NCBI RefSeq assembly: GCF_025725665.1
Contig: NZ_CP107009.1
Location: 3,162,001-3,226,000, forward strand
Direction of reading: 5' to 3'
Length of the DNA: 64,000 nucleotides
Source: Halomonas sp. LR3S48
Lineage (GTDB): Bacteria; Pseudomonadota; Gammaproteobacteria; Pseudomonadales; Halomonadaceae
Positions 57,190-64,000 of the stretch are shown here, in pieces (positions within the stretch are counted from its first letter, which is position 1; the number at the start of each line of letters is the position of its first letter). A program made the translations under genes and the position numbers. The notes beneath the pieces were generated by a model. It did not search any database. It was not told the origin of the DNA and saw nothing but the letters and a program-made list of their open reading frames with translations.

Positions 57190-59028
57190 TCAGTCAGCCT
57201 TGACCGGCACTTCGCCCAGCACCTCGGGAATGGTCATGCGCACATAGCGCCCCGGCGCCTCTTCCAGCAGCTTGAGCTCGCCCTCCCCCGGCTGGCGGGC
57301 GGGCACTCGCTTGTCGGCGTCGGCGTAACCGCCTTCGGTCATCCACTGCTGCCAATGCGGCCACCAGGAACCCTCGTGATACTCGGCCGCTTCCAGCCAC
57401 GCTTCGTGATCGTCCGGCAGCGCGTCATTGGTCCAGTAGCCGTACTTGTTGCGCTGTGGCGGGTTGACGATGCCCGCGATGTGACCGGAGCCACCCAGCA
57501 CGAAGGTCACCTGCCCCTTGGGCAACAGCGCACCGTAGTAGGTGCTGTTCCACTTGGCGATATGATCCTCGCGGGTGGAGACGAAGTAGCTCGGCGTCGA
57601 GATCTTGCGCAGATCGATCTTGACCCCATCCAGCTCGATACCACCCGGCTCTACCAGACGATTCTCCAGGTACATGTGACGCAGGTACCAGCCATGGGTG
57701 CCCGCCGGCAGGTTGGTGCCGTCGGTGTTCCAGTAGAGCAGGTCGAATGGCGCCGGATTCTCGCCCTTCAGGTAGTTGCTGACATAGAAGGACCAGAACA
57801 GATCGTTTTCGCGCAGCAGGTTGAAGGTATAAGCCATGGAGCGGCCGTCGAGGTAGCCGTCCTCCTCCATTCTTGCCTCGATGCCCTGCAGGATCGGCTC
57901 GCTGAGCAACACGCCGAGTTCGCCTGGATCGCGAAAATCCTGCAGCGTGGCCATGTAGGTGACGGACTTCACCTTGCGCCCGCGCCGGGTGCTGGTGAGA
58001 TACGCCACGGTGGAAGCCGCCAGCGTGCCGCCAATACAGTAGCTGACCAGGTTGACTGACTTCTCGCCACAAGCCTGCTCGATCGCCTCCATGGAGGCGA
58101 TCGGCCCCATCTGCATGTAGTCGGCCCAGGTCAGGTCGCGCTGCTGGGGACCCGGATTGCGCCAGGAGATCAGGAAAACGGTATGTCCCTGGTCCACCAG
58201 CCATTTGACGAAGGAGTTGTCCTGGCGCAGGTCGAGGATGTAGTACTTGTTGATCCAGGGCGGCACGATCAGCAGCGGTGTCTTGAACACCGTGTCGGTG
58301 GTCGGAGTGTACTGGATCAGTTGGATAAGCTCGTTCTCGTAGACCACGTAGCCGGGCGTCACGGCAATATTGCGCCCGATCTCGAAAGCGCTACGATCGG
58401 TCATGGCCACGTTGAGGCCGTCTGAGGAGTTGGCCAGGTCGCGACGCAGTTGGGCAAGCCCCTCGACGAGATTCTGGCCCTTGGTCTCCAGCGTGCGGCG
58501 CATCACCTCGGGGTTGGTGGTAACGAAGTTGGTCGGCGCCATGGCGTTGACCAGCTGGCGGGCATAGAAAGCCAGGTTGCGCTTCTGCCGCTCGGGCAGG
58601 CCATCGAGCTGCTCGACCAGTTCCTCGACCGCCCCGGAAAACAGCAGGTACTGCTGCATGATGGCACGGTAGTAGGGTTCCTGCTGCCAGGCTTCGTCCT
58701 TGAAGCGACGATCGCCCTTGGGTGGAGACGCCAGTGGCTCACCCAGATTACCGGTCAGTGCCTGCAGGCCCTGCTGCCATAGCTGGTACTGGTCCTGAAC
58801 GAGGCGAGCCTGGGTCTGCCACAGCAGCTGCGGATTGCGCATCAGCGACTCGGCCCCGGCCTGGAAGGCTTCTCGCATGTCGGCCTGGATCGAGTCGGCA
58901 GCCGCATTAGGCGCCATGCGCTCGAGCAGGTCCTGTAACAAGGCCTGGTAATGCTGACCCATTTCCTTCAGCTGTTCGTTCCACTCTTCCAGTTCGACCT
59001 GGGAGAAAACCGCATCCCCTGACTGCAT
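57190..59028 (-). CDS. phaC: Class I poly(3-hydroxyalkanoate) synthase
   Basis: 612 residues. The N-terminal PhaC_N domain leads to an alpha/beta hydrolase core: PPWINKYYILDLRQDNS, then the nucleophile box SYCIGG with Cys331, Asp488 in STREDHIAKW and His516 in GGSGHIAGI. It polymerises 3-hydroxyacyl-CoA into PHA granules. Class I PhaC usually has GYCxGG at the nucleophile box; here Ser replaces the first Gly. AGGAGAGG lies before the ATG. The phasin gene is upstream with its own terminator. Confidence 0.94.
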   Translation of the reverse strand: MQSGDAVFSQVELEEWNEQLKEMGQHYQALLQDLLERMAPNAAADSIQADMREAFQAGAESLMRNPQLLWQTQARLVQDQYQLWQQGLQALTGNLGEPLASPPKGDRRFKDEAWQQEPYYRAIMQQYLLFSGAVEELVEQLDGLPERQKRNLAFYARQLVNAMAPTNFVTTNPEVMRRTLETKGQNLVEGLAQLRRDLANSSDGLNVAMTDRSAFEIGRNIAVTPGYVVYENELIQLIQYTPTTDTVFKTPLLIVPPWINKYYILDLRQDNSFVKWLVDQGHTVFLISWRNPGPQQRDLTWADYMQMGPIASMEAIEQACGEKSVNLVSYCIGGTLAASTVAYLTSTRRGRKVKSVTYMATLQDFRDPGELGVLLSEPILQGIEARMEEDGYLDGRSMAYTFNLLRENDLFWSFYVSNYLKGENPAPFDLLYWNTDGTNLPAGTHGWYLRHMYLENRLVEPGGIELDGVKIDLRKISTPSYFVSTREDHIAKWNSTYYGALLPKGQVTFVLGGSGHIAGIVNPPQRNKYGYWTNDALPDDHEAWLEAAEYHEGSWWPHWQQWMTEGGYADADKRVPARQPGEGELKLLEEAPGRYVRMTIPEVLGEVPVKAD

Positions 59029-59159
59029 CGCCCTCTCCTGTTATCGGACCCTGTCGTTCGTTTCATGACGACTATCGTGCTGCGAAATGGTCGCGCTCGA
59101 CAATGCCCAGACACAGCCTGGGCCGGCAACCGCACGGGCGACCCTATGCCACACTACAA

Positions 59160-59190
59160 CATCAAAGCCGCCCGTGCTTGGACGGGCGGC
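59160..59190 (-). terminator. Intrinsic terminator of the phasin gene
   Basis: On the minus strand GCCGCCCGT (59182-59190) pairs with ACGGGCGGC (59167-59175) around a 6-nt loop, then TTTGATGTTG, eight bases after the phasin stop. It separates phasin and phaC transcription. Confidence 0.75.
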
Positions 59191-59198
59191 GAATGACA

Positions 59199-59645
59199 TC
59201 AACTCTTGCGCGAGGTCTGGCTGCTGGCCTTGGCCGGGGCGTCGGACTTGTTCGCTGCCGTCGGCTTGGCGCTCGCTCCGCCCTGCTGGGCCTGCTTGGC
59301 CTGATCGCTCAACTCCTGACTGACTTCGCCGAACAGCTGCTCCAGCTCGGTGCGGAACTGCTGGCTCATCTCGCCGAGGGCCTGAGCGTCTTCCATCATC
59401 TGACGCGAGAGTTCATTCATCATTTCAGCCTGCTGGGCCCCGAAGGCCTGCAGGTCCTGGGCATCGCTGATCTCGGAAGCGCTGCGCATGCGCTCGGTGC
59501 CCATCTGGCTGTAGCGTTTCATCGCTTCGAGCTGGTACTCGGTCATCTTCTCCATGTTGCCGAGCATCAGCGAGTTCAGCTTGCGCATGGGTTCGAAGAA
59601 ACGCCGTGTCTGCTGGTTGAATTCATCGAGCATCTTGTCCTGCAT
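59199..59645 (-). CDS. Phasin family protein
   Basis: 148 residues, all helical. FFEPMRKLNSLMLGNMEKMT, YQLEAMKRYSQMGTERMRSA and ELSRQMMEDAQALGEMSQQF fit the phasin family that coats PHA granules. The last 30 residues are low complexity with repeated Ala, Lys and Ser (GGASAKPTAANKSDAPAKAS). It is expected at the granule surface. GAGG lies before the ATG, and the gene sits 170 bp upstream of phaC. Confidence 0.85.
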   Translation of the reverse strand: MQDKMLDEFNQQTRRFFEPMRKLNSLMLGNMEKMTEYQLEAMKRYSQMGTERMRSASEISDAQDLQAFGAQQAEMMNELSRQMMEDAQALGEMSQQFRTELEQLFGEVSQELSDQAKQAQQGGASAKPTAANKSDAPAKASSQTSRKS

Positions 59646-59861
59646 GGGGTTGACCTCCTGTGGATCGGAAACATGCGGGGCCAGCGCCTGTATCGTCGAA
59701 CTTTACCTGGCGACTTTCCCTGCGCCTTTCAATGCCAGCCGTACGCACGCATGGGAGCGAGTGGCACGACCTTCATGCTGCACTGCACAAAGCGTAGCCT
59801 TACACAGCTCTCGCTGCAATACCCTTGCACTTCCACAGCGGAAACCGCTCGCCGGTCGCCG

Positions 59862-60263
59862 CTACTCCGAACGTCGAGAACGCGAGCGCGCAGTGGCCGT
59901 CCGGGCTTTATTCGCCGTCTTGGACTTGCTTGCCGTCTTCGTCGGGGCTTCCGCCTCGCCGGCTTCGACAGGCTCCCGAGCCTTGCCCATGGAACTGCCG
60001 GCCTGACGCAGCATGTCGAGCATCATCTGCTGATAGGTGCCGAAGCTGGCCAGTCCCTGGGAGAGCCCCTGACTCATATCCTGAGGCAAGCCCTGCTGCA
60101 GGAAGGGCTTCATCAGGCTCATGGGGTCGTAGCCCTCGACACCGGACTCCATCTGCTTGTAGATCCGGTTCAGCAGCTCCTGCTGGAAGGCTTCGACATC
60201 GGGCAGTCCCAGCGCACGGCGGAACTCCTCGGGTGTCAGGTCGAACTCGACGTTTATCTTCAT
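59862..60263 (-). CDS. DUF6489 protein with basic tail
   Basis: 133 residues. MKINVEFDLTPEEFRRALGL fits the start of DUF6489. The middle is rich in Gln, Met and Leu (GLSQGLASFGTYQQMMLDML). The last 25 residues are repeats of Lys, Ala, Thr, Arg and Ser (KSKTANKARTATARSRSRR), resembling the tails of PhaM-like and histone H1-like proteins. The gene lies next to the phasin and phaC, so it is likely granule associated. AGGGAAACGCC is just upstream of the ATG at 60263. Confidence 0.75.
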   Translation of the reverse strand: MKINVEFDLTPEEFRRALGLPDVEAFQQELLNRIYKQMESGVEGYDPMSLMKPFLQQGLPQDMSQGLSQGLASFGTYQQMMLDMLRQAGSSMGKAREPVEAGEAEAPTKTASKSKTANKARTATARSRSRRSE

Positions 60264-60332
60264 GGCGTTTCCCTGCTTCAGTGTGCTCTCAGTGTAGCAA
60301 CTCGGGGCCAGACTCAATGCAGCGATGCCGGC

Positions 60333-61418
60333 TCAGCGTAATACCGGCGTACCCACCCGCACCTCGGCGTTCTGCGCCCGGTGTCGCAGCAGATGATCCA
60401 TCAGTGTCAGCGCCATCATCGCCTCGGCAATCGGCGTGGCGCGAATACCTACGCAAGGATCGTGACGCCCCTTTGTCACCACCTCGACCGGGTTACCTCC
60501 AGCATCGATGCTGCGCCCCGGAAGAGTGATGCTGGAGGTGGGCTTGAGTGCCAGGTGAGCGATCAACGGCTGCCCGGAGGAGATGCCGCCGAGCACGCCG
60601 CCGGCGTGGTTGGAGAGGAAGCCCTCGGGAGTCATCTCGTCGCGATGCTCGCTGCCTCGGCTTGCCACCGCGGCAAAGCCATCGCCGATCTCCACGCCCT
60701 TGACCGCGTTGATACTCATCAGGCCATGGGCGAGGTCGGCATCCAGCCGATCGAAGACCGGCTCTCCCAGCCCCGGCGGCAGTCCTTCCGCCACCACGGT
60801 AATCTTCGCCCCCACAGAATCCTGATCACGGCGCAACTGGTCCATGAATGCCTCGAGCTCGGGTACGCGCTCGGGATCCGGGCAGAAGAAGGGGTTGTCG
60901 TCCACGACCTCCCACTGCTTGAAAGCGATCTCCAGCGGGCCGAGCTGACTCATGTAGCCGCGCACGGTGATGCCCTGGTTGGCCAGGTACTTCTTGGCGA
61001 TGGCGCCGGCGGCCACCCGCATGGCAGTTTCCCGGGCACTCGAGCGACCGCCGCCACGGTAGTCGCGAATGCCGTACTTGTGGTGGTAGGTGTAGTCGGC
61101 GTGGGCGGGGCGGAACTGGTCCTTGATGTTGGAGTAGTCCTTGGAGCGTTGGTCGGTGTTTTCGATCAGAAGACCGATCGGGGTACCGGTGGTCACACCC
61201 TCGAACACACCGGAAAGAATGCGTACCTGGTCGGGCTCGCGACGCTGGGTGGTATGCCGCGAGGTGCCGGGGCGGCGGCGGTCGAGGTCGCGCTGCAGAT
61301 CCACCTCGCTGAGCGGCAGCCCCGGCGGGCAGCCGTCGACGATGGCACCAAGGGCCGGGCCATGGCTCTCGCCGAAGGTAGTGACGGTGAACAGCTTGCC
61401 GAAGGTATTGCCGGACAT
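60333..61418 (-). CDS. aroC: Chorismate synthase
   Basis: 361 residues (E. coli has 361). The start [20 protein letters not shown] is diagnostic, with [17 protein letters not shown] and [24 protein letters not shown] FMN/EPSP sites. It makes chorismate, which feeds both TrpE and PabB of this window. It follows prmB by 30 bp. Confidence 0.96.
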   Translation of the reverse strand: MSGNTFGKLFTVTTFGESHGPALGAIVDGCPPGLPLSEVDLQRDLDRRRPGTSRHTTQRREPDQVRILSGVFEGVTTGTPIGLLIENTDQRSKDYSNIKDQFRPAHADYTYHHKYGIRDYRGGGRSSARETAMRVAAGAIAKKYLANQGITVRGYMSQLGPLEIAFKQWEVVDDNPFFCPDPERVPELEAFMDQLRRDQDSVGAKITVVAEGLPPGLGEPVFDRLDADLAHGLMSINAVKGVEIGDGFAAVASRGSEHRDEMTPEGFLSNHAGGVLGGISSGQPLIAHLALKPTSSITLPGRSIDAGGNPVEVVTKGRHDPCVGIRATPIAEAMMALTLMDHLLRHRAQNAEVRVGTPVLR

Positions 61419-61448
61419 GGACGTGCCTCCCGATATCGGTATGTTGGA

Positions 61449-62402
61449 TCAGGCGAAGGACGCCGCATGGGCGTCGAGTTCCTCGGCGGTGAGGACGAAT
61501 ACGCCCTGCCCGCCGCGCTCGAAGTCGAGCCACAGGAAGGGAACCTCGGGGAAGGCCGCCTCCAGGTGACGATCGGAATTGCCGACCTCGACGATCAGCA
61601 CGCCGTGGTCGGTCAGATATTGCCGCGCCTCGCGCAGGATGCGGCGCACGATGTCGAGCCCATCGGCGCCGGCACCCAAGGCAAGTTCTGGTTCGTGACG
61701 GTACTCGGCGGGCATAGTGGCAAGATCGCGGGCATCGACATAGGGCGGGTTGGAGACGATCAGGTCGTAGCGCTGCCCGGCCAGTCCCTCGAACAGGTCG
61801 GAGAGCACGGCCCGCACCCGCACGCCCACGTCGTGGCGCTGGATGTTCTGCTTGGCCACGGCCAGGGCATCGGCGCTGACGTCGGAGAGATCCACCTGGC
61901 AAGTGGGCAAGTAGAGCGCGGTGGCAATGCCGATGCAGCCAGAGCCGGTACACAGGTCCAATACCCGCCTCGGTGGCTCCTCGGGAAACCAGGCGGCGAA
62001 GCCGGTCTCGATCAGCTCGGCAATGGGCGAGCGCGGGATCAGCACGCGCTCGTCGACGTCGAACGGGAAGCCGGCGAAGAAGGACTCGCCCAGCAGATAG
62101 GGCAACGGTCGGCGTGAGGTGACGCGTTCGCGCACCAGGCCGACGATGCGCGCGCGCTCCATGGGCAACAGGCGCGCCTCGAGCACTGCCGGGTCAACGT
62201 TCCAGGGCAAGTGCAGCGCGCCCAACGTCAGGGCAACGGCTTCGTCCCAGGGGGAATCGGTGCCGTGGCCGTGGAACAGTCCGGCCAGGTGAAATTCGCT
62301 GGCTGCCCAGCGCAGGTAGTCGCGTAGTGTGACGAGGTCACGGCACAGTGCCTCGTCGTCCAGTGACAGGGTCGAGCGAGAAACGGGTGAGGAGTTGGCC
62401 AC
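61449..62402 (-). CDS. prmB: 50S ribosomal protein L3 N5-glutamine methyltransferase
   Basis: 317 residues. [20 protein letters not shown] binds SAM, and [10 protein letters not shown] is the catalytic NPPY. The N-terminal part, [20 protein letters not shown], marks PrmB rather than PrmC. It methylates Gln150 of L3. The start is GTG at 62402 with AGGACC upstream. prmB-aroC with a divergent smr gene is a conserved order. Confidence 0.93.
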   Translation of the reverse strand: MANSSPVSRSTLSLDDEALCRDLVTLRDYLRWAASEFHLAGLFHGHGTDSPWDEAVALTLGALHLPWNVDPAVLEARLLPMERARIVGLVRERVTSRRPLPYLLGESFFAGFPFDVDERVLIPRSPIAELIETGFAAWFPEEPPRRVLDLCTGSGCIGIATALYLPTCQVDLSDVSADALAVAKQNIQRHDVGVRVRAVLSDLFEGLAGQRYDLIVSNPPYVDARDLATMPAEYRHEPELALGAGADGLDIVRRILREARQYLTDHGVLIVEVGNSDRHLEAAFPEVPFLWLDFERGGQGVFVLTAEELDAHAASFA

Positions 62403-62518
62403 GAAAGGTCCTGCAGGTCGCTTATGATCGTTGGCTCGATTGTACCCGTGGCGGCAGGCGGTTCACAGCCACGCTCAGGTCGCTATACTGGCCGCTCGAC
62501 GACACCACGCGAGCCCTC

Positions 62519-63097
62519 ATGAGCCAACGCCGCCCACCCGATGACGATGACGACGATACCAATGCCTTTCGCCAGGCGCTTCGCGAAGCCGGAGTGCGCC
62601 GCATCGCCGTCAACCGCGCCGACCCGGGGCGCCCCAAGCGCCGGGACCCGGCAGCGGCGGAGCGGCGTGCCGCCGCGGTAGCGACGGACGCCCATGACAC
62701 GACCAGCCGCACCAGCGACGGTCGCGTGGAGCCGGTGCGCCCCTCCGAGTTCCTCGACTTCGCCCTGCCCGACCTGCCCTACCGTACCCGCAGCCAGCTC
62801 AAGCGCGGCCAGATAGAGTGGGAGGCGGGTCTCGACCTGCATGGCTACAGCCTCGACGAGGCGCGCCTGGAGCTCGAGAGCTTCCTCAAGGAGGCAGCGG
62901 GCAGCCACATGCGCTGCGTGTTGGTGGTACATGGCAAGGCCTGGGGCAGCACAGCGAACTATCCGGTGATCAAGAGCCACGTCAACGCCTGGCTGCGGGA
63001 GTGGCCAGCGGTGCTGGCCTTCTGCTCGGCCAAGGAGAGCGACGGCGGGACCGGCGCCGTCTATATACTGCTTCGCCGGCGCGGGCTCGATGCCTAG
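62519..63097 (+). CDS. Smr/MutS2 domain protein
   Basis: 192 residues. The first 100 are charged and low complexity; the C-terminal Smr domain has GLDLHGYSLDEARLELESFL and VLVVHGKAWGS, then GGTGAVYILLRRRG. E. coli smrB, which cleaves mRNA at collided ribosomes, occupies this place beside prmB, but the domain sequence looks closer to SmrA (YdaL). The usual HGxG reads HGKA here. The gene ends overlapping the patatin gene by 4 bp. Confidence 0.85.
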   Translation: MSQRRPPDDDDDDTNAFRQALREAGVRRIAVNRADPGRPKRRDPAAAERRAAAVATDAHDTTSRTSDGRVEPVRPSEFLDFALPDLPYRTRSQLKRGQIEWEAGLDLHGYSLDEARLELESFLKEAAGSHMRCVLVVHGKAWGSTANYPVIKSHVNAWLREWPAVLAFCSAKESDGGTGAVYILLRRRGLDA

Positions 63098-64000
63098 GTG
63101 CCCTGGCCGCCCCCCGATGCGCTGTCGGCCGGCATCTGTGGCGGCTCGACAATGATGCCACCGCTGCCGCCGTGCCCGGTTTGCGAGCGTCCCTCGTAGC
63201 GGTCCAGCGCCTCCATGGCGAGATGACGCCCGAGGCGAATCAGCGCCTCGGCTCGGTGAAACTCGAAGGCGCCGCATACCGTCTTGGGCACCTCGATCAA
63301 CACATCGGGGGGATAGCCGGCGATCTTGTACTTGGCCAGCGACGCCTGTGTGATGTCAAAGGAGGCCAGGATCATGTCCAGTCGGCCCCACGCCCGCCTC
63401 CCACTTGCCGCTGCTCGCCCCGCCTTGCCGCTCGCCTCGCCCGTTTCACCCTCGGGTCCGCCGAATCCCTCGAATAGCCAGCGGGTCGCGCCGCGCACAT
63501 CCATCCACTTGCGCGCCGCGGCTTCCTCCTCGACCTTCTCCTGCTCTTCCGCCTGCTCCTCGCTAGGCAGCAGGTCCTCGAGCGACACCGGCCGTGCGCT
63601 GTGGGCGGTCACGTTGACGGCCAACATCATGTCGGCATGCGCCGAAACGGTCGGCGTGATCGGCAGGGGATTGAGCAAGCCGCCGTCCACCAGGGTGCTG
63701 TCACCGATATGTACCGGCGTGATAACGCCCGGGATGGCAATGGAGGCACGGATCGCGCGCAACAGCGGCCCCGACTGGAACCATACCTCGCGTTGTCGTA
63801 TCAGGTCGGTGGCTACGGTCGTAAAGGGAATCGGCAGATCCTCGATCTGGATATCGCCGACCAGCTCCTCGAGCTTGCTCATCACCTTGCTGGCACGCAT
63901 CGCGCCCATCGGGCTCCAAGTGACGTCGACCAGTTTCAGTACATCGAAGTAATCGAGCTTGCAGACCCAGTTGTGATAGGCCTCCAACTGCCCCGCGGCA
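63094..64000 (-). CDS. Patatin-like phospholipase, 5'-truncated
   Basis: The window holds the C-terminal 302 residues; the frame remains open to the edge. The DGG of the catalytic dyad is in STLVDGGLLNPLPI, preceded by AIRASIAIPGVITPVHIG. The GxSxG nucleophile motif must lie outside the window. A long acidic, Ala/Gly-rich insert at about 130-200 and a Gly/Ser/Pro-rich tail are unusual features. It belongs to the RssA/YjjU class of bacterial patatins. Confidence 0.85.
   Translation of the reverse strand, partial: AAGQLEAYHNWVCKLDYFDVLKLVDVTWSPMGAMRASKVMSKLEELVGDIQIEDLPIPFTTVATDLIRQREVWFQSGPLLRAIRASIAIPGVITPVHIGDSTLVDGGLLNPLPITPTVSAHADMMLAVNVTAHSARPVSLEDLLPSEEQAEEQEKVEEEAAARKWMDVRGATRWLFEGFGGPEGETGEASGKAGRAAASGRRAWGRLDMILASFDITQASLAKYKIAGYPPDVLIEVPKTVCGAFEFHRAEALIRLGRHLAMEALDRYEGRSQTGHGGSGGIIVEPPQMPADSASGGGQGT

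Noticed and set aside
60381..62117. A 578-codon open frame antisense to aroC and prmB
   Set aside because: Both real genes match full-length families; the antisense frame has no domain.

Overview
This window looks like chromosomal backbone from a Halomonas-type gammaproteobacterium (Halomonadaceae). GC content is high. Gene families are gammaproteobacterial: EpmC, RlmM, TusA, YajG, the miaB-phoH-ybeY-corC-lnt run and prmB-aroC. A class I PHA synthase sits beside a phasin and a DUF6489 protein, and gene orders such as rpe-gph-trpE and GntR-prpB-prpC-acnD-prpF-prpD are those of Pseudomonas/Halomonas relatives. The genus is an inference from protein resemblance; no search was run.

Layout. 1-8.2 kb: a truncated LysR regulator, EpmC, a MATE pump, a DUF3080 lipoprotein, an unrecognised protein, TusA and an ABM-fold protein in tight divergence, RlmM and GdhA. 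8.3-14.3 kb: a complete rRNA operon on the minus strand (16S, tRNA-Ile, tRNA-Ala, 23S, 5S). It has two tandem promoters, boxA elements, a degenerate tRNA-Ile-like copy in the spacer and a duplicated 5S 3' end with tandem terminators. 14.4-22.9 kb: the minus-strand methylcitrate (propionate) operon, with a GntR regulator first and a perfect palindromic operator just downstream of its predicted start site. 23-30 kb: pabB, a short CysH-like reductase, cysB, trxA, an AI-2E-type permease, a SIMPL protein and serS. 30-38 kb: a large FAD/Fe-S dehydrogenase of the YdiJ type, DUF2905, a FIST-domain histidine kinase, and a sorbosone-dehydrogenase-like protein with a diheme cytochrome c.

38-49 kb: tryptophan synthesis. 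trpG-trpD-trpC is preceded by a clear leader peptide with tandem Trp codons and an attenuator. trpE lies upstream, separated by an orphan metal-binding protein gene on the other strand. The rpe-gph-trpE order is interrupted by a lemA-DUF2207 pair flanked by 28-bp direct repeats of the gph 3' end, which looks like an inserted module. 49-64 kb: YajG, TPMT, an SH3 protein, DUF1820, then miaB-phoH-ybeY-corC-lnt, phaC, a phasin, DUF6489, prmB-aroC, a divergent Smr protein and a truncated patatin-like phospholipase.

The most interesting signals are the gph-repeat-flanked lemA/DUF2207 insert, the apparently leaderless trp leader peptide, the tRNA-Ile relic in the rRNA spacer, and the PHA-granule locus with two small proteins carrying Lys/Ala/Arg-rich tails. 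No CRISPR array, transposase, integrase or prophage was seen.
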